Position numbers and translations under genes: made by a program
Notes under the pieces: generated by a model
Database searches by the model: none
The model's input: only the letters and a program-made list of their open reading frames with translations
Told to the model about the DNA's origin: nothing
NCBI GenBank assembly: GCA_003154255.1
Contig: PMCY01000168.1
Location: 10,231-23,197, forward strand
Source of the DNA: Candidatus Aminicenantota bacterium
GTDB lineage: Bacteria > Acidobacteriota > Aminicenantia > Aminicenantales > UBA4085
DNA: 12,967 nucleotides
Direction: 5' to 3'
Shown: in pieces, positions 6,022 to 12,967 of the stretch
Layout: every line of letters begins with the position of its first letter
Position numbering within the stretch: the first letter of the stretch is position 1

Positions 6022-7291
6022 CGGCCCCGGCATTCTTCCCGACGTCCTTGGGACCGCGCCAGAGCCGCCGGCCTTCATCCCGGTGCCAGCCGGGCAGGGA
6101 CAAGGATATCGGACGCTGGGGCCAGCCGGATCGTATCCGTTTCCTCAACACGGTCCAGGATGGAACGCCGCTCACGGCGTCCGGTTTTTCCACGCAACAG
6201 GCGCCGGCGCCCGCGGCGCAAAGCAGGGTGTCCTCCGGCCCCAAGCCGCGCAGGAGGCCGGCCAGGAACCCGGAAATCGCGCAATCGCCAGCCCCGGTCG
6301 TGCCGGCGACTCGAACCCGATAGCAGGGCGCCAGGAGTTCCCGGTCCCGCCAGATGTCCGGGCGGAGGGGAATCGTGCGGGCCAACCCGGCTAGACGGGA
6401 ACGATCAGCCGTCGTCCGCAGATAGAAACCCCGGTCCCCCAGTTTGAGTCCGACCACGGCCGCGCCGTATTCGAGAAGGCGGTCGGACAGGGCGCGCAGC
6501 AGCCGGCCGTCGATTTCCAGCGCAGAATTTTTCGCGCCGCGGCGCCGGACCGGCATTCCGGAGAGGGCCGGCCTCAGCATCTGGATTGTCTCTTCGATGC
6601 TGGGCAGGAACAGATCCACGCAGGGTAAGACGTTCCGGAGCAGGCCGATCCAATCGACATGCCCTGACTCGGATGCCGCATCGATGCCGGCCATATCCAG
6701 GGAAGTCACCAGGCCCCGACGTTTGACTCGGCGGAAGAGGATGGCTAATTCCCGTCCGGAGTCGCGGTACATCCGCCGCATCAAGGGAGGATACCCGAAA
6801 TGGAACAGGCGGGCCGATCCCAAACGGCCGGAGGTCACGTCCGCGGCCGAGAATGTGTCGTTGGCCCCGGGACAATGGAGGAAGATCCGGTCGACGCCAG
6901 GCGGATTGAGAACAATGGTATAGGAGGATTGTTCGCCGGGAACGACAAGCATGCCGGCGGCGAGCCGGGGGCCGTGGGAACGCAGGATTTCCAGGATTCC
7001 CCGGCCGATCCAATCGTTGCCGATTTTGCCCAAAAGCCGCGTTTCGAGACCCAAACGATGCAGGGCCAACCCCGTATTGCCTACTGCCCCTCCCGTGGAG
7101 CGGAAAGCCGGTCCGACCTGGATGAGCTTCCCCGGAGTGAAAATCCGATCCCAGCGGCCGGTTCCGGTCGGGAGTAAGGGGATGATGTCCAGACAGATGT
7201 GTCCGGCAACGACTATTTGTGTTCGCCGGGCAGGCGTCGGGGATGGGCGTTTCGGTTTGCCGGCTTTCATTTCAACCGCTCGTCGGATCAA
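5999..7291 (-). CDS. PfkB/ribokinase-family carbohydrate kinase
   Basis: This is an ATP-dependent kinase of the PfkB (ribokinase) family, which phosphorylates sugars, nucleosides or related alcohols in the cytoplasm. It has 430 residues, longer than the usual 300-350, with extra sequence at both ends. VVAGHICLDIIPLLP (about 27-41) is the typical first strand. STGGAVGNTGLALHRLG (65-81) is the first PfkB signature with the Gly-Gly substrate lid. DLFLPSIEE (226-234) is the Mg/ATP region, with Ser where Asn is common. VGLKLGDRGFY (280-290) and VAGTTGAGDCAISGF (328-342) form the second signature, where Asp336 is the expected catalytic base in the GAGD anion hole. I chose the TTG at 7291 because AAGGA lies 8 bases upstream and a promoter fits just before it; the ATG at 7270 is the alternative but lacks a clear ribosome-binding site. 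The C-terminal 45 or so residues are basic, Gly-rich and outside the core. The substrate cannot be told. Confidence 0.88.
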   Translation of the reverse strand: MIRRAVEMKAGKPKRPSPTPARRTQIVVAGHICLDIIPLLPTGTGRWDRIFTPGKLIQVGPAFRSTGGAVGNTGLALHRLGLETRLLGKIGNDWIGRGILEILRSHGPRLAAGMLVVPGEQSSYTIVLNPPGVDRIFLHCPGANDTFSAADVTSGRLGSARLFHFGYPPLMRRMYRDSGRELAILFRRVKRRGLVTSLDMAGIDAASESGHVDWIGLLRNVLPCVDLFLPSIEETIQMLRPALSGMPVRRRGAKNSALEIDGRLLRALSDRLLEYGAAVVGLKLGDRGFYLRTTADRSRLAGLARTIPLRPDIWRDRELLAPCYRVRVAGTTGAGDCAISGFLAGLLRGLGPEDTLLCAAGAGACCVEKPDAVSGVPSWTVLRKRIRSGWPQRPISLSLPGWHRDEGRRLWRGPKDVGKNAGAVNKGACP

Positions 7292-7299
7292 CGAATCCG

Positions 7300-7304
7300 T
7301 CCTT
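7300..7304 (-). promoter_or_regulatory. Ribosome-binding site supporting a TTG start for the PfkB kinase
   Basis: AAGGA on the minus strand (7304-7300) is spaced 8 bases from TTG at 7291-7289. The in-frame ATG at 7270 has only a weak GAGCGG before it. Confidence 0.5.
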
Positions 7305-7317
7305 GGATGCGGAACGG

Positions 7318-7346
7318 AATATAAGATCGGCCTGCGGCGAAGTCAA
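7318..7346 (-). promoter_or_regulatory. Strong sigma-70-type promoter for the PfkB kinase
   Basis: On the minus strand TTGACT (7346-7341) and TATATT (7323-7318) are separated by 17 bases. The predicted start near 7311 leaves a leader of about 20 bases before the TTG codon. Confidence 0.7.
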
Positions 7347-7360
7347 GGCGCGATACGCGT

Positions 7361-7389
7361 TTGAAAATCTTAGCCCGAAACGTTATCGT
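7361..7389 (+). promoter_or_regulatory. Candidate promoter for hrpA
   Basis: TTGAAA at 7361-7366 and TATCGT at 7384-7389 are separated by 17 bases. The start would be near 7396, about 24 bases before the hrpA ATG. Its -35 box lies 14 bases from the -35 box of the divergent kinase promoter, so the two may interfere or share a regulator. Confidence 0.4.
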
Positions 7390-7419
7390 ACGGCCGAGGA
7401 TGAAGTACGGACTCAAAAC

Positions 7420-10400
7420 ATGAACGAACGACGGGGCGAGGAGAAACCGGCGGGCGCCGCCGAAGCGCGGGCGGGCGCCCGTCCGAAGCTGGTCTACCCG
7501 GGCGAGCTCCCCATCACGGCCAAGAAGGACGAGATCGTCCAGGCCATCCGCCGCCACCCGGTCGTCATCATCTCGGGCGAAACGGGCTGCGGCAAGAGCA
7601 CCCAGATCCCCAAGATGTGCATTGAAGCCGGGCGCGGCCTGCGGGGCAAGATCGCCTGCACCCAGCCCCGACGCATCGCCGCAGTGACCATCGCCCATCG
7701 CATCGCCGAGGAGATGGGCGAACCCATCGGCCGGTCAGTGGGTTACAAGATCCGTTTCGACGACAGGACGCCCCAAGATGCCTGGATCAAGGTCCTGACC
7801 GACGGCATGCTCCTGGCCGAGACCCAGGGTGACCCGCGGCTCTTCGAATACGACACCCTGATCATCGACGAAGCCCACGAGCGAAGCCTGAACATCGATT
7901 TCCTGCTGGGCATCGTCCGGACTTTGCTGATAGTGCGGCGCGACCTCAAGCTGATCGTCACCTCGGCCACACTGGACATCGAGAAGTTCAGGGCCGCCTT
8001 CCCCGGCGCGCCGGTCATCGAAGTCGGCGGCCGGATGTACCTGGTGGAGGTCGAGTATCGCCCGCCGGAGGGCGATTCGGACGAAGATGCCGATTATATC
8101 GACGCCGCCGTGGATGCGGTCGAATCCCTCAAACGCGAGAAACGCCCCGGCGACATCCTGATTTTCATGCCCACGGAGCAGGACATCCTAGAAACCTGCG
8201 AGCGGCTGGCCGGTCGCAAATATGCCGGTGTGGCCATCCTGCCGCTCTATGCCCGTTTGCCCGGACAATCGCAGGGCCGCGTGTACAGCGTCCTGGGACC
8301 GAAGATCGTGGTGGCCACCAACGTCGCCGAAACGTCCCTGACCATTCCCGGCATCCGCTACGTCGTCGACACCGGGCTGGCTCGCATTTCCCAATATCTG
8401 CCCGGGGCTCGTATCAACAGCCTGCCCATCCGCCCGATCTCCAAAAGCAGCGCCGATCAACGCAAGGGCCGCTGCGGACGTGTCTCCGAGGGCGTCTGCA
8501 TCCGCCTTTATTCGGAGGAGGATTATCTCGAGAGGGCCCCCTTCACGCCGCCCGAGATCCTGCGCTCCAACCTGGCCGAAGTCATCCTGCGCATGATCTC
8601 CCTCAACCTCGGCCATCCCTCCAAGTTTCCCTTCGTCGACCGGCCCCCGGCCGCCGCGGTCAAGGACGGCTTCGACACGCTTGTCGAGTTGGGAGCCATC
8701 CGCGGCGAAGGTCTCGAGCATGAATTGACCGAAAAAGGCCGGCGCATGGCCCGCATGCCGGTCGATCCCCGTATATCCCGCATGCTGATTGAGGCGGTCA
8801 AGGAAAACGCCCTGCGCGAGGTGGCCGTCATTGCCGCCGCCCTGAGCATTCGCGACCCCCGCGAGCGTCCGTTGGAAAAAGCTGCCCAAGCGGACGCCAT
8901 GCACGCGCCGTTCAAAGAGGAGCGCTCGGATTTCCTGACCCTGCTCAACATCTGGGAGCGCTACCATGGCGCTTTCGAAGGGCTGGATTCGCAGCATAAA
9001 CGGCGCCGCTTCTGCCACGAACATTTTCTATCCTATCCGCGGATGCGCGAGTGGGTCCAGCTCCACAGCCAGATCCTGGAAATCCTGAAAGACATGAAAA
9101 TCCCCCTCGGGCGCACCCGCGCGGCCGAGATCTCCAAGCCTCTCTACGCCGCGATCCACAAGTCGATCGCCGCCGGATACTTGAGCAACATCGCCATCCT
9201 CAAGGAAAAGAACATCTACACGGCGGCCAAGGGCAGGGAAGCGATGATCTTCCCCGGCTCGGCCCTCTTCAACAAGGGGCCGCATTGGATCGTGGCGGCC
9301 GAGATGGTCCGCACCTCTCGGCTTTTCGCCCGGATGGCGGCCAAAATCCAGCCCGAATGGCTGGAGGAGTTGGGCGGCGATCTCTGCAAGGTCAGCCACG
9401 CCGACCCGCGCTGGGACAGGACGCGCGGCCAGGTCGTCTGCACCGAACGGGTGACGCTCTTTGGCCTGGAGATCGTCTCCGATCGAACCGTCGCCTTCGG
9501 ACCGATCGATCCCGAGGAAGCTTACCGCGTTTTTGTCCGGCAGGCCCTGGTCGATGGCAACGTCAAGGAGCATTTCGATTTCCTGCAGAAGAACCTGGAG
9601 CTCGTGCGGCGGATGGAAACGGTTGAAGAAAAGCTCCGCCGGCGCGACATCCTGGTCGATGAGGAGAACCTGGCCGAATTCTATGAACGCCGGTTGAACG
9701 GCGTCTTCGACATTCGAGGGCTGCGCGATCGCATCCACCACCGCGGCGGCGAGGATTTTCTTGTGATGAGCGAGAAAGACCTCCTCCAGGAATTTCCCGA
9801 TGAGAAGGAACTGGCCCAATTCCCGGACGAGGTTCGCCTGGGGGAGAGGCGTTTCCGCGCCGAATACAAATTCGCGCCGGGGGAGAAAGCCGACGGGGTC
9901 ACGATCCGGATTCCGGCCGAGCGGATCGCCGCGGTGCAATCGGATCCCCTGGATTGGGGCGTGCCCGGCCTGCTGAAGGAAAAGATCACCGAGCTTCTGA
10001 AGGGTCTCCCCAAGCGGTTCCGCAAACAGCTCGTGCCCGTCGGAGAGAAAGCCGAGGTCATTCTGGCGGATATGCCCCGCACCGGCGAGTCGCTCTTCGC
10101 CGCGCTCTCCCAGTTCGCCAAGGCCCGTTTCCGGGCCGAAATTCCCGTCGCCGAATGGGCCAAGGTCGATCTGCCCCCCCATCTCAGGATGCGCATCGCG
10201 GTAACCGATTCGCGCGGGCAGGAGCTGGCCTCCGGCCGCGACCTGGCGGCGCTGAAGAAGCTGGGCAAGGATGGGGAGGTCGAGCCCGAAGCGGCCGAGT
10301 GGAAGCGCACCCAGGCCCGCTGGGAAAAGGCCGGCGTCGACGGCTGGGCTTTCGACGCTCTTCCGGAATCGCTGGCCGTAGGGTTCGGCGCGGCTGCCTA

Positions 10401-11232
10401 TCCTGGCTTGGCTTGCTCGAGCGGCGGATTTTCCGTGCGTCTTTTCCAGACACGGGAAGAAGCCCTCGAATCACACCGCCGGGCCGTCGAAGCCATACTG
10501 CTCCAGAAATTCGCTAAGGACTCCAAATATATGGAGCGGCACATCGTCCTGGCGTCCGAGCTCCAAAAAACCGCTCTTTTCTTTGGCGGCAAGCCGGCGA
10601 TCGAGAAGGCGCTTTTGGAGCGCTTGCGGGCCGAAGTCCTGCGCTGCGACATTCGCTCGGGCGTCGAGCTGCGCGCGTACGCCGAACGTGTCGTCCGCGC
10701 CCTGTTCGAAAAGGGCCAGGCCCTCGTCCAGTCAGCCGAGGCCGTCCTCGAATCCTATCAGAAAGCGCGGGCGGCGATCGACGGGATCGTCCAAGGAAAG
10801 CCGGCCAGCAAAACGCTGGCCGCTTTGAGCGCCGGACTTAAAAACGAACTGGAAATCTTCGCTCCCAAAGATCTTTTCGCTTCCCGAACACTCGAATCCC
10901 TGTCCCGGCTGCCGCGCTATCTGGACGCGCTGGCCGCCCGGGCCGCGCGCCTCCCGATCGATCCAGAGAAAGACCGCAAGAAGGCCGAGCTCATCGAGCC
11001 CTGGATGGCGGCCGCCGAAAAATATGCCAAACGCATGCCGACGCGGCCTTCGCCGCGCCTCGCCGCCGAGCTTTCCGAATTCCGGGACTGGGTTGAGGAA
11101 TACAAAGTCGCCGTCTTTGCCCCGGAGCTCAAGACGGCCGTCCCGGTGTCGCCGAAACGGCTGGGGATCCTCCTCCGCGAGATCGAAGCGATTCTGGCCG
11201 AGGAAGCGCCCGCCCCGCTTCGTCAACGTTGA
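7420..11232 (+). CDS. hrpA: ATP-dependent RNA helicase HrpA (DEAH/RHA family)
   Basis: This is a cytoplasmic DEAH-box RNA helicase that uses NTP hydrolysis to remodel RNA or ribonucleoprotein; HrpA has been tied to mRNA processing and to rescue of stalled or collided ribosomes. At 1270 residues it matches full-length HrpA (about 1300 in E. coli). Visible motifs are Walker A GETGCGKST (53-61), TQPRR (motif Ia), DEAH (150-153), SAT (182-184), TNVAETSLTIPG (motif V) and QRKGRCGR (motif VI, 347-354). The winged-helix/ratchet and OB-like region follows. A long C-terminal half corresponds to the HrpA-specific DUF3418 region, including YPGLACSSGGFSVRLFQTRE near 990. No frameshift or missing motif is seen. 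The ATG at 7420 starts a charged, disordered tail. Its ribosome-binding site is weak: GAGGA lies 19 bases upstream, so the true start could differ by a few codons. The MBL gene follows by 40 bases. Confidence 0.95.
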   Translation: MNERRGEEKPAGAAEARAGARPKLVYPGELPITAKKDEIVQAIRRHPVVIISGETGCGKSTQIPKMCIEAGRGLRGKIACTQPRRIAAVTIAHRIAEEMGEPIGRSVGYKIRFDDRTPQDAWIKVLTDGMLLAETQGDPRLFEYDTLIIDEAHERSLNIDFLLGIVRTLLIVRRDLKLIVTSATLDIEKFRAAFPGAPVIEVGGRMYLVEVEYRPPEGDSDEDADYIDAAVDAVESLKREKRPGDILIFMPTEQDILETCERLAGRKYAGVAILPLYARLPGQSQGRVYSVLGPKIVVATNVAETSLTIPGIRYVVDTGLARISQYLPGARINSLPIRPISKSSADQRKGRCGRVSEGVCIRLYSEEDYLERAPFTPPEILRSNLAEVILRMISLNLGHPSKFPFVDRPPAAAVKDGFDTLVELGAIRGEGLEHELTEKGRRMARMPVDPRISRMLIEAVKENALREVAVIAAALSIRDPRERPLEKAAQADAMHAPFKEERSDFLTLLNIWERYHGAFEGLDSQHKRRRFCHEHFLSYPRMREWVQLHSQILEILKDMKIPLGRTRAAEISKPLYAAIHKSIAAGYLSNIAILKEKNIYTAAKGREAMIFPGSALFNKGPHWIVAAEMVRTSRLFARMAAKIQPEWLEELGGDLCKVSHADPRWDRTRGQVVCTERVTLFGLEIVSDRTVAFGPIDPEEAYRVFVRQALVDGNVKEHFDFLQKNLELVRRMETVEEKLRRRDILVDEENLAEFYERRLNGVFDIRGLRDRIHHRGGEDFLVMSEKDLLQEFPDEKELAQFPDEVRLGERRFRAEYKFAPGEKADGVTIRIPAERIAAVQSDPLDWGVPGLLKEKITELLKGLPKRFRKQLVPVGEKAEVILADMPRTGESLFAALSQFAKARFRAEIPVAEWAKVDLPPHLRMRIAVTDSRGQELASGRDLAALKKLGKDGEVEPEAAEWKRTQARWEKAGVDGWAFDALPESLAVGFGAAAYPGLACSSGGFSVRLFQTREEALESHRRAVEAILLQKFAKDSKYMERHIVLASELQKTALFFGGKPAIEKALLERLRAEVLRCDIRSGVELRAYAERVVRALFEKGQALVQSAEAVLESYQKARAAIDGIVQGKPASKTLAALSAGLKNELEIFAPKDLFASRTLESLSRLPRYLDALAARAARLPIDPEKDRKKAELIEPWMAAAEKYAKRMPTRPSPRLAAELSEFRDWVEEYKVAVFAPELKTAVPVSPKRLGILLREIEAILAEEAPAPLRQR

Positions 11233-11272
11233 AAGAGGATTAGGGTTTGCTTTTCCGCCCAAGGAGGGTCTT

Positions 11273-11941
11273 ATGTCTTCAGTGATTGAGGCCATTCATC
11301 TGGGAGGCGTGAACTGTTATCTTTTTGCCGCGGGCGATGGCTGCATTCTCGTTGATACTGGATTCATGGCCAAGAGGCCGAAGCTTGAAAAGAGCCTCGA
11401 AAGCCTCGGCTGCACGCCGGGAAAACTCAAGCTGATCGTGCTGACGCATGGAGATTCCGATCATACGGGCAACGCTGATTTTCTGCGGAACAAATACGGC
11501 TGCAAAATCGTGATGCATGGTTCCGACTTGGGTATGGTCGAACGGGGAGACATGGGTTGGAATCGCAAGGCCAAGCCGGATAAGTATTCCGTGATCTTTA
11601 GGCTGATTGGCTTTCTGGCCAAGGCTGCCGCCAAAAAAGCCGAGTTCGAAAAGTTCAAGCCGGATTTGATCGTCGATGAAGGATTTGACCTGTCCCCCTA
11701 TGGGCTCGAGGCGAAGATCGTCCACATTCCTGGGCACTCGAAGGGATCGATTGGGGTCTTGACCGAAGACGGCAAGCTTTGCTGCGGAGATTTTGCCTAC
11801 AACGTGCCGGGATTTCAATTCATAGACGATAGGGACGATCAAAGAAAAAGCCTGGACAAGGTGAAGCGGCTGAAGATCGAAACCCTCTACCCGGGCCATG
11901 GAAAACCGTTCCCGATGAAAGTGCTCCTTAAACGATCCTAG
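11273..11941 (+). CDS. MBL-fold metallo-hydrolase
   Basis: This is a 222-residue cytoplasmic metallo-beta-lactamase-fold hydrolase. The dinuclear metal site is complete: THGDSDHTG gives His59, Asp61, Asp63 and His64; HIPGHSKGS gives His155; CCGDFAY gives Asp173; YPGHGKP gives His209. The opening NCYLFAAGDGCILVDTG is the usual first beta-hairpin. Between His64 and His155 lies a Lys-rich insert (about residues 95-130) of the kind that shapes substrate entry. Known: such proteins include glyoxalase II, lactonases, RNases and others, and motifs alone do not name the substrate. The start follows a strong AAGGAGGG. It lies 40 bases after hrpA and 66 bases before the next gene, so it may be in one transcript with them. 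One 60-base block I counted here was 48% G+C against 62% for one in hrpA, a hint of different base use that two samples cannot establish. Confidence 0.88.
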   Translation: MSSVIEAIHLGGVNCYLFAAGDGCILVDTGFMAKRPKLEKSLESLGCTPGKLKLIVLTHGDSDHTGNADFLRNKYGCKIVMHGSDLGMVERGDMGWNRKAKPDKYSVIFRLIGFLAKAAAKKAEFEKFKPDLIVDEGFDLSPYGLEAKIVHIPGHSKGSIGVLTEDGKLCCGDFAYNVPGFQFIDDRDDQRKSLDKVKRLKIETLYPGHGKPFPMKVLLKRS

Positions 11942-12007
11942 GCGGCCGATGTCCGGTGCGCGCTCCGTCGATTAGCCGCAAAGTCCAGGAAGAAGGAGGA
12001 TCTGACG

Positions 12008-12814
12008 ATGCTGCAACGCTTCAGCCATATCATATTAGCCGTTCTTTCAATTGTCTCGATCTTCAGTTCCGTAGAAAGATCGGCCTCACAAGCGCCCACT
12101 GAAATTGTCGTGGTCGGCACCGTTCATTCGGCCACCGAAAAGTACTCCGTCCAGGATCTGGTCCGCATCCTTCAGAGGATCAAGCCCGACGTGATTCTCT
12201 TCGAGTACCCGGCCGATATGATGACGCCGGAGTTTGAATTCAAATCGGTCCTGAAGAATTCGCTCGAACAACAGGCAGTCATTGAATACGTGAAGCGGAG
12301 CGGCGCAAAAATCCGGCCCTCCGACATCGATGGCCGCAAGGCCTTCTACGAACGCACGAATTACTTCGCGCTTCAGCGGCAGTACAACCAGGAGTTGAGC
12401 GCCCAGATCGACAAGAAGGGACTGGGGGCTGAAGCGCGGAAGATTTTCGACTCCCTCGATGCGGCGGACGCCGGGCGCGACGCCATCGGCCAATCCGATC
12501 CCCTGACGATCAACTCGTTCCAGGCGGACGCCGCGATCAACGCCAAGCAGTGGCTGATGAACCGGGGAATTCCTGAAATCGTGCGTCTGACGCCCGGCTT
12601 GAAAAGCGGCGAGGCATTTTGGAACGCGTCGAGAGCGTACTGGATCCGGCGGAACAACGAGATGGTGCGCAATATCAAGCGCCTGGCGGCGGAATTCGCG
12701 GGCAAGCGGCTGGTCGTGCTTTGCGGATTCGAGCATCGGTACTACCTGCGAAGTCATTTATACGATTGGGATGAACAACCGGGCTACGTCGTCAAAGAGT
12801 ACTGGGAATATTAG
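12008..12814 (+). CDS. Exported TraB/TIKI-like (EreA-fold) protein
   Basis: The 268-residue product begins with a signal peptide (IILAVLSIVSIFSSVERSASQA), so it is likely periplasmic or secreted. The mature start, IVVVGTVHSATEKYSVQD, carries a GxxH motif (His40), and Glu67 follows in DVILFEYP. Near the end RRNNEMVRNIKRLA and VVLCGFEH (His243) complete a pattern shared by the TraB/PrgY, TIKI and erythromycin-esterase-like fold: a GxxH, an early Glu, an R-N-x-x-M helix and a late GxxH. Known: members include metal-dependent peptidases (TIKI) and pheromone-shutdown proteins. The reaction here is unknown, and the assignment rests on motif pattern only. It may instead fall in a related uncharacterised DUF of the same fold. 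AAGGAGG sits 8 bases before the ATG. The next gene starts 25 bases after its stop, so an operon is plausible. Confidence 0.6.
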   Translation: MLQRFSHIILAVLSIVSIFSSVERSASQAPTEIVVVGTVHSATEKYSVQDLVRILQRIKPDVILFEYPADMMTPEFEFKSVLKNSLEQQAVIEYVKRSGAKIRPSDIDGRKAFYERTNYFALQRQYNQELSAQIDKKGLGAEARKIFDSLDAADAGRDAIGQSDPLTINSFQADAAINAKQWLMNRGIPEIVRLTPGLKSGEAFWNASRAYWIRRNNEMVRNIKRLAAEFAGKRLVVLCGFEHRYYLRSHLYDWDEQPGYVVKEYWEY

Positions 12815-12839
12815 CCAGCATCAGGAGAACATAAAACCA

Positions 12840-12967
12840 ATGAGAATTTCCAAGCCCAACCGCGTGACCCGGACCTATACGCAAAAGCTCGTCGCCGAGC
12901 CGTCGACGGTATTTCCCTTGCTCTGCCCTGTGCGCGAGGCGGATTGGCTCGACGGCTGGGACCCCCT
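12840..12967 (+). CDS. SRPBCC (START-like) domain protein, 5' part only
   Basis: Only 42 codons are present before the right edge. The frame starts at an ATG preceded by AGGAG at 12823-12827, a somewhat long 12-base gap. The peptide VTRTYTQKLVAEPSTVFPLL followed by CPVREADWLDGWDP is typical of the opening strand and first helix of SRPBCC/polyketide-cyclase-like proteins, which bind hydrophobic ligands in a helix-grip fold. No signal peptide is seen, so it should be cytoplasmic. The ligand cannot be told from this fragment. Confidence 0.6.
   Translation, partial: MRISKPNRVTRTYTQKLVAEPSTVFPLLCPVREADWLDGWDP

Noticed and set aside
8188..10310. Several long minus-strand frames inside hrpA
   Set aside because: They are antisense to an intact helicase and show low-complexity Gly/Asp/Leu composition typical of shadow frames.
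1..12967. Defence system, toxin-antitoxin or biosynthetic cluster
   Set aside because: HrpA is a housekeeping-type full-length helicase, and its neighbours carry no nuclease, methylase, toxin or synthase signatures. No such system could be supported.

Overview
The window is GC-rich bacterial DNA (60-base blocks I counted by eye ran 48-62% G+C). It is densely packed, with genes on both strands and recognisable sigma-70-type promoters. I see no rRNA, tRNA, CRISPR array, complete insertion sequence or phage gene. The gene mix suggests a free-living heterotroph: a secreted GH42 glycosidase, a POT-family peptide transporter, an M24 peptidase, a relic of a secreted S15-type hydrolase, lipoproteins and a full-length HrpA. 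The GGGGACAC/GTGTCCCC palindromic repeat fits an uncultured lineage such as Acidobacteriota or Aminicenantes. That placement is an inference and is not proven by anything in the window.

Layout, left to right. (1) Positions 1-1153, minus strand: 5' part of a secreted GH42 beta-galactosidase-like enzyme that runs off the left edge. (2) Positions 1272-4388, plus strand: POT transporter, a 76-bp inverted-repeat element filling almost the whole gap, an M24 Xaa-Pro-type aminopeptidase, and a single-domain CHR (chromate) transporter. (3) Positions 4379-5033, minus strand: remnant of an exported CocE/NonD (S15-like) hydrolase. Its start and C-terminal end survive, but the catalytic middle is missing and the two halves are in different frames. 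(4) Positions 5227-6021, plus strand: a helical lipoprotein of unknown function behind a strong promoter. (5) Positions 5999-7291, minus strand: a PfkB/ribokinase-family sugar kinase. (6) Positions 7420 to the right edge, plus strand: HrpA RNA helicase, an MBL-fold hydrolase, a secreted TraB/TIKI-like protein and the start of an SRPBCC-domain protein. These have short gaps and could be co-transcribed.

How the genes fit together: the transporter and aminopeptidase make a natural pair (peptide uptake, then cleavage), and the decayed S15-like hydrolase may once have acted on related substrates outside the cytoplasm. The other neighbours show no obvious shared pathway. I did not find a convincing new multi-gene system. 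The most notable items are the inverted-repeat element abutting the peptidase ribosome-binding site, the internally deleted hydrolase with an intact promoter, the unpaired short CHR protein, and the unknown lipoprotein with a possible leader ORF.
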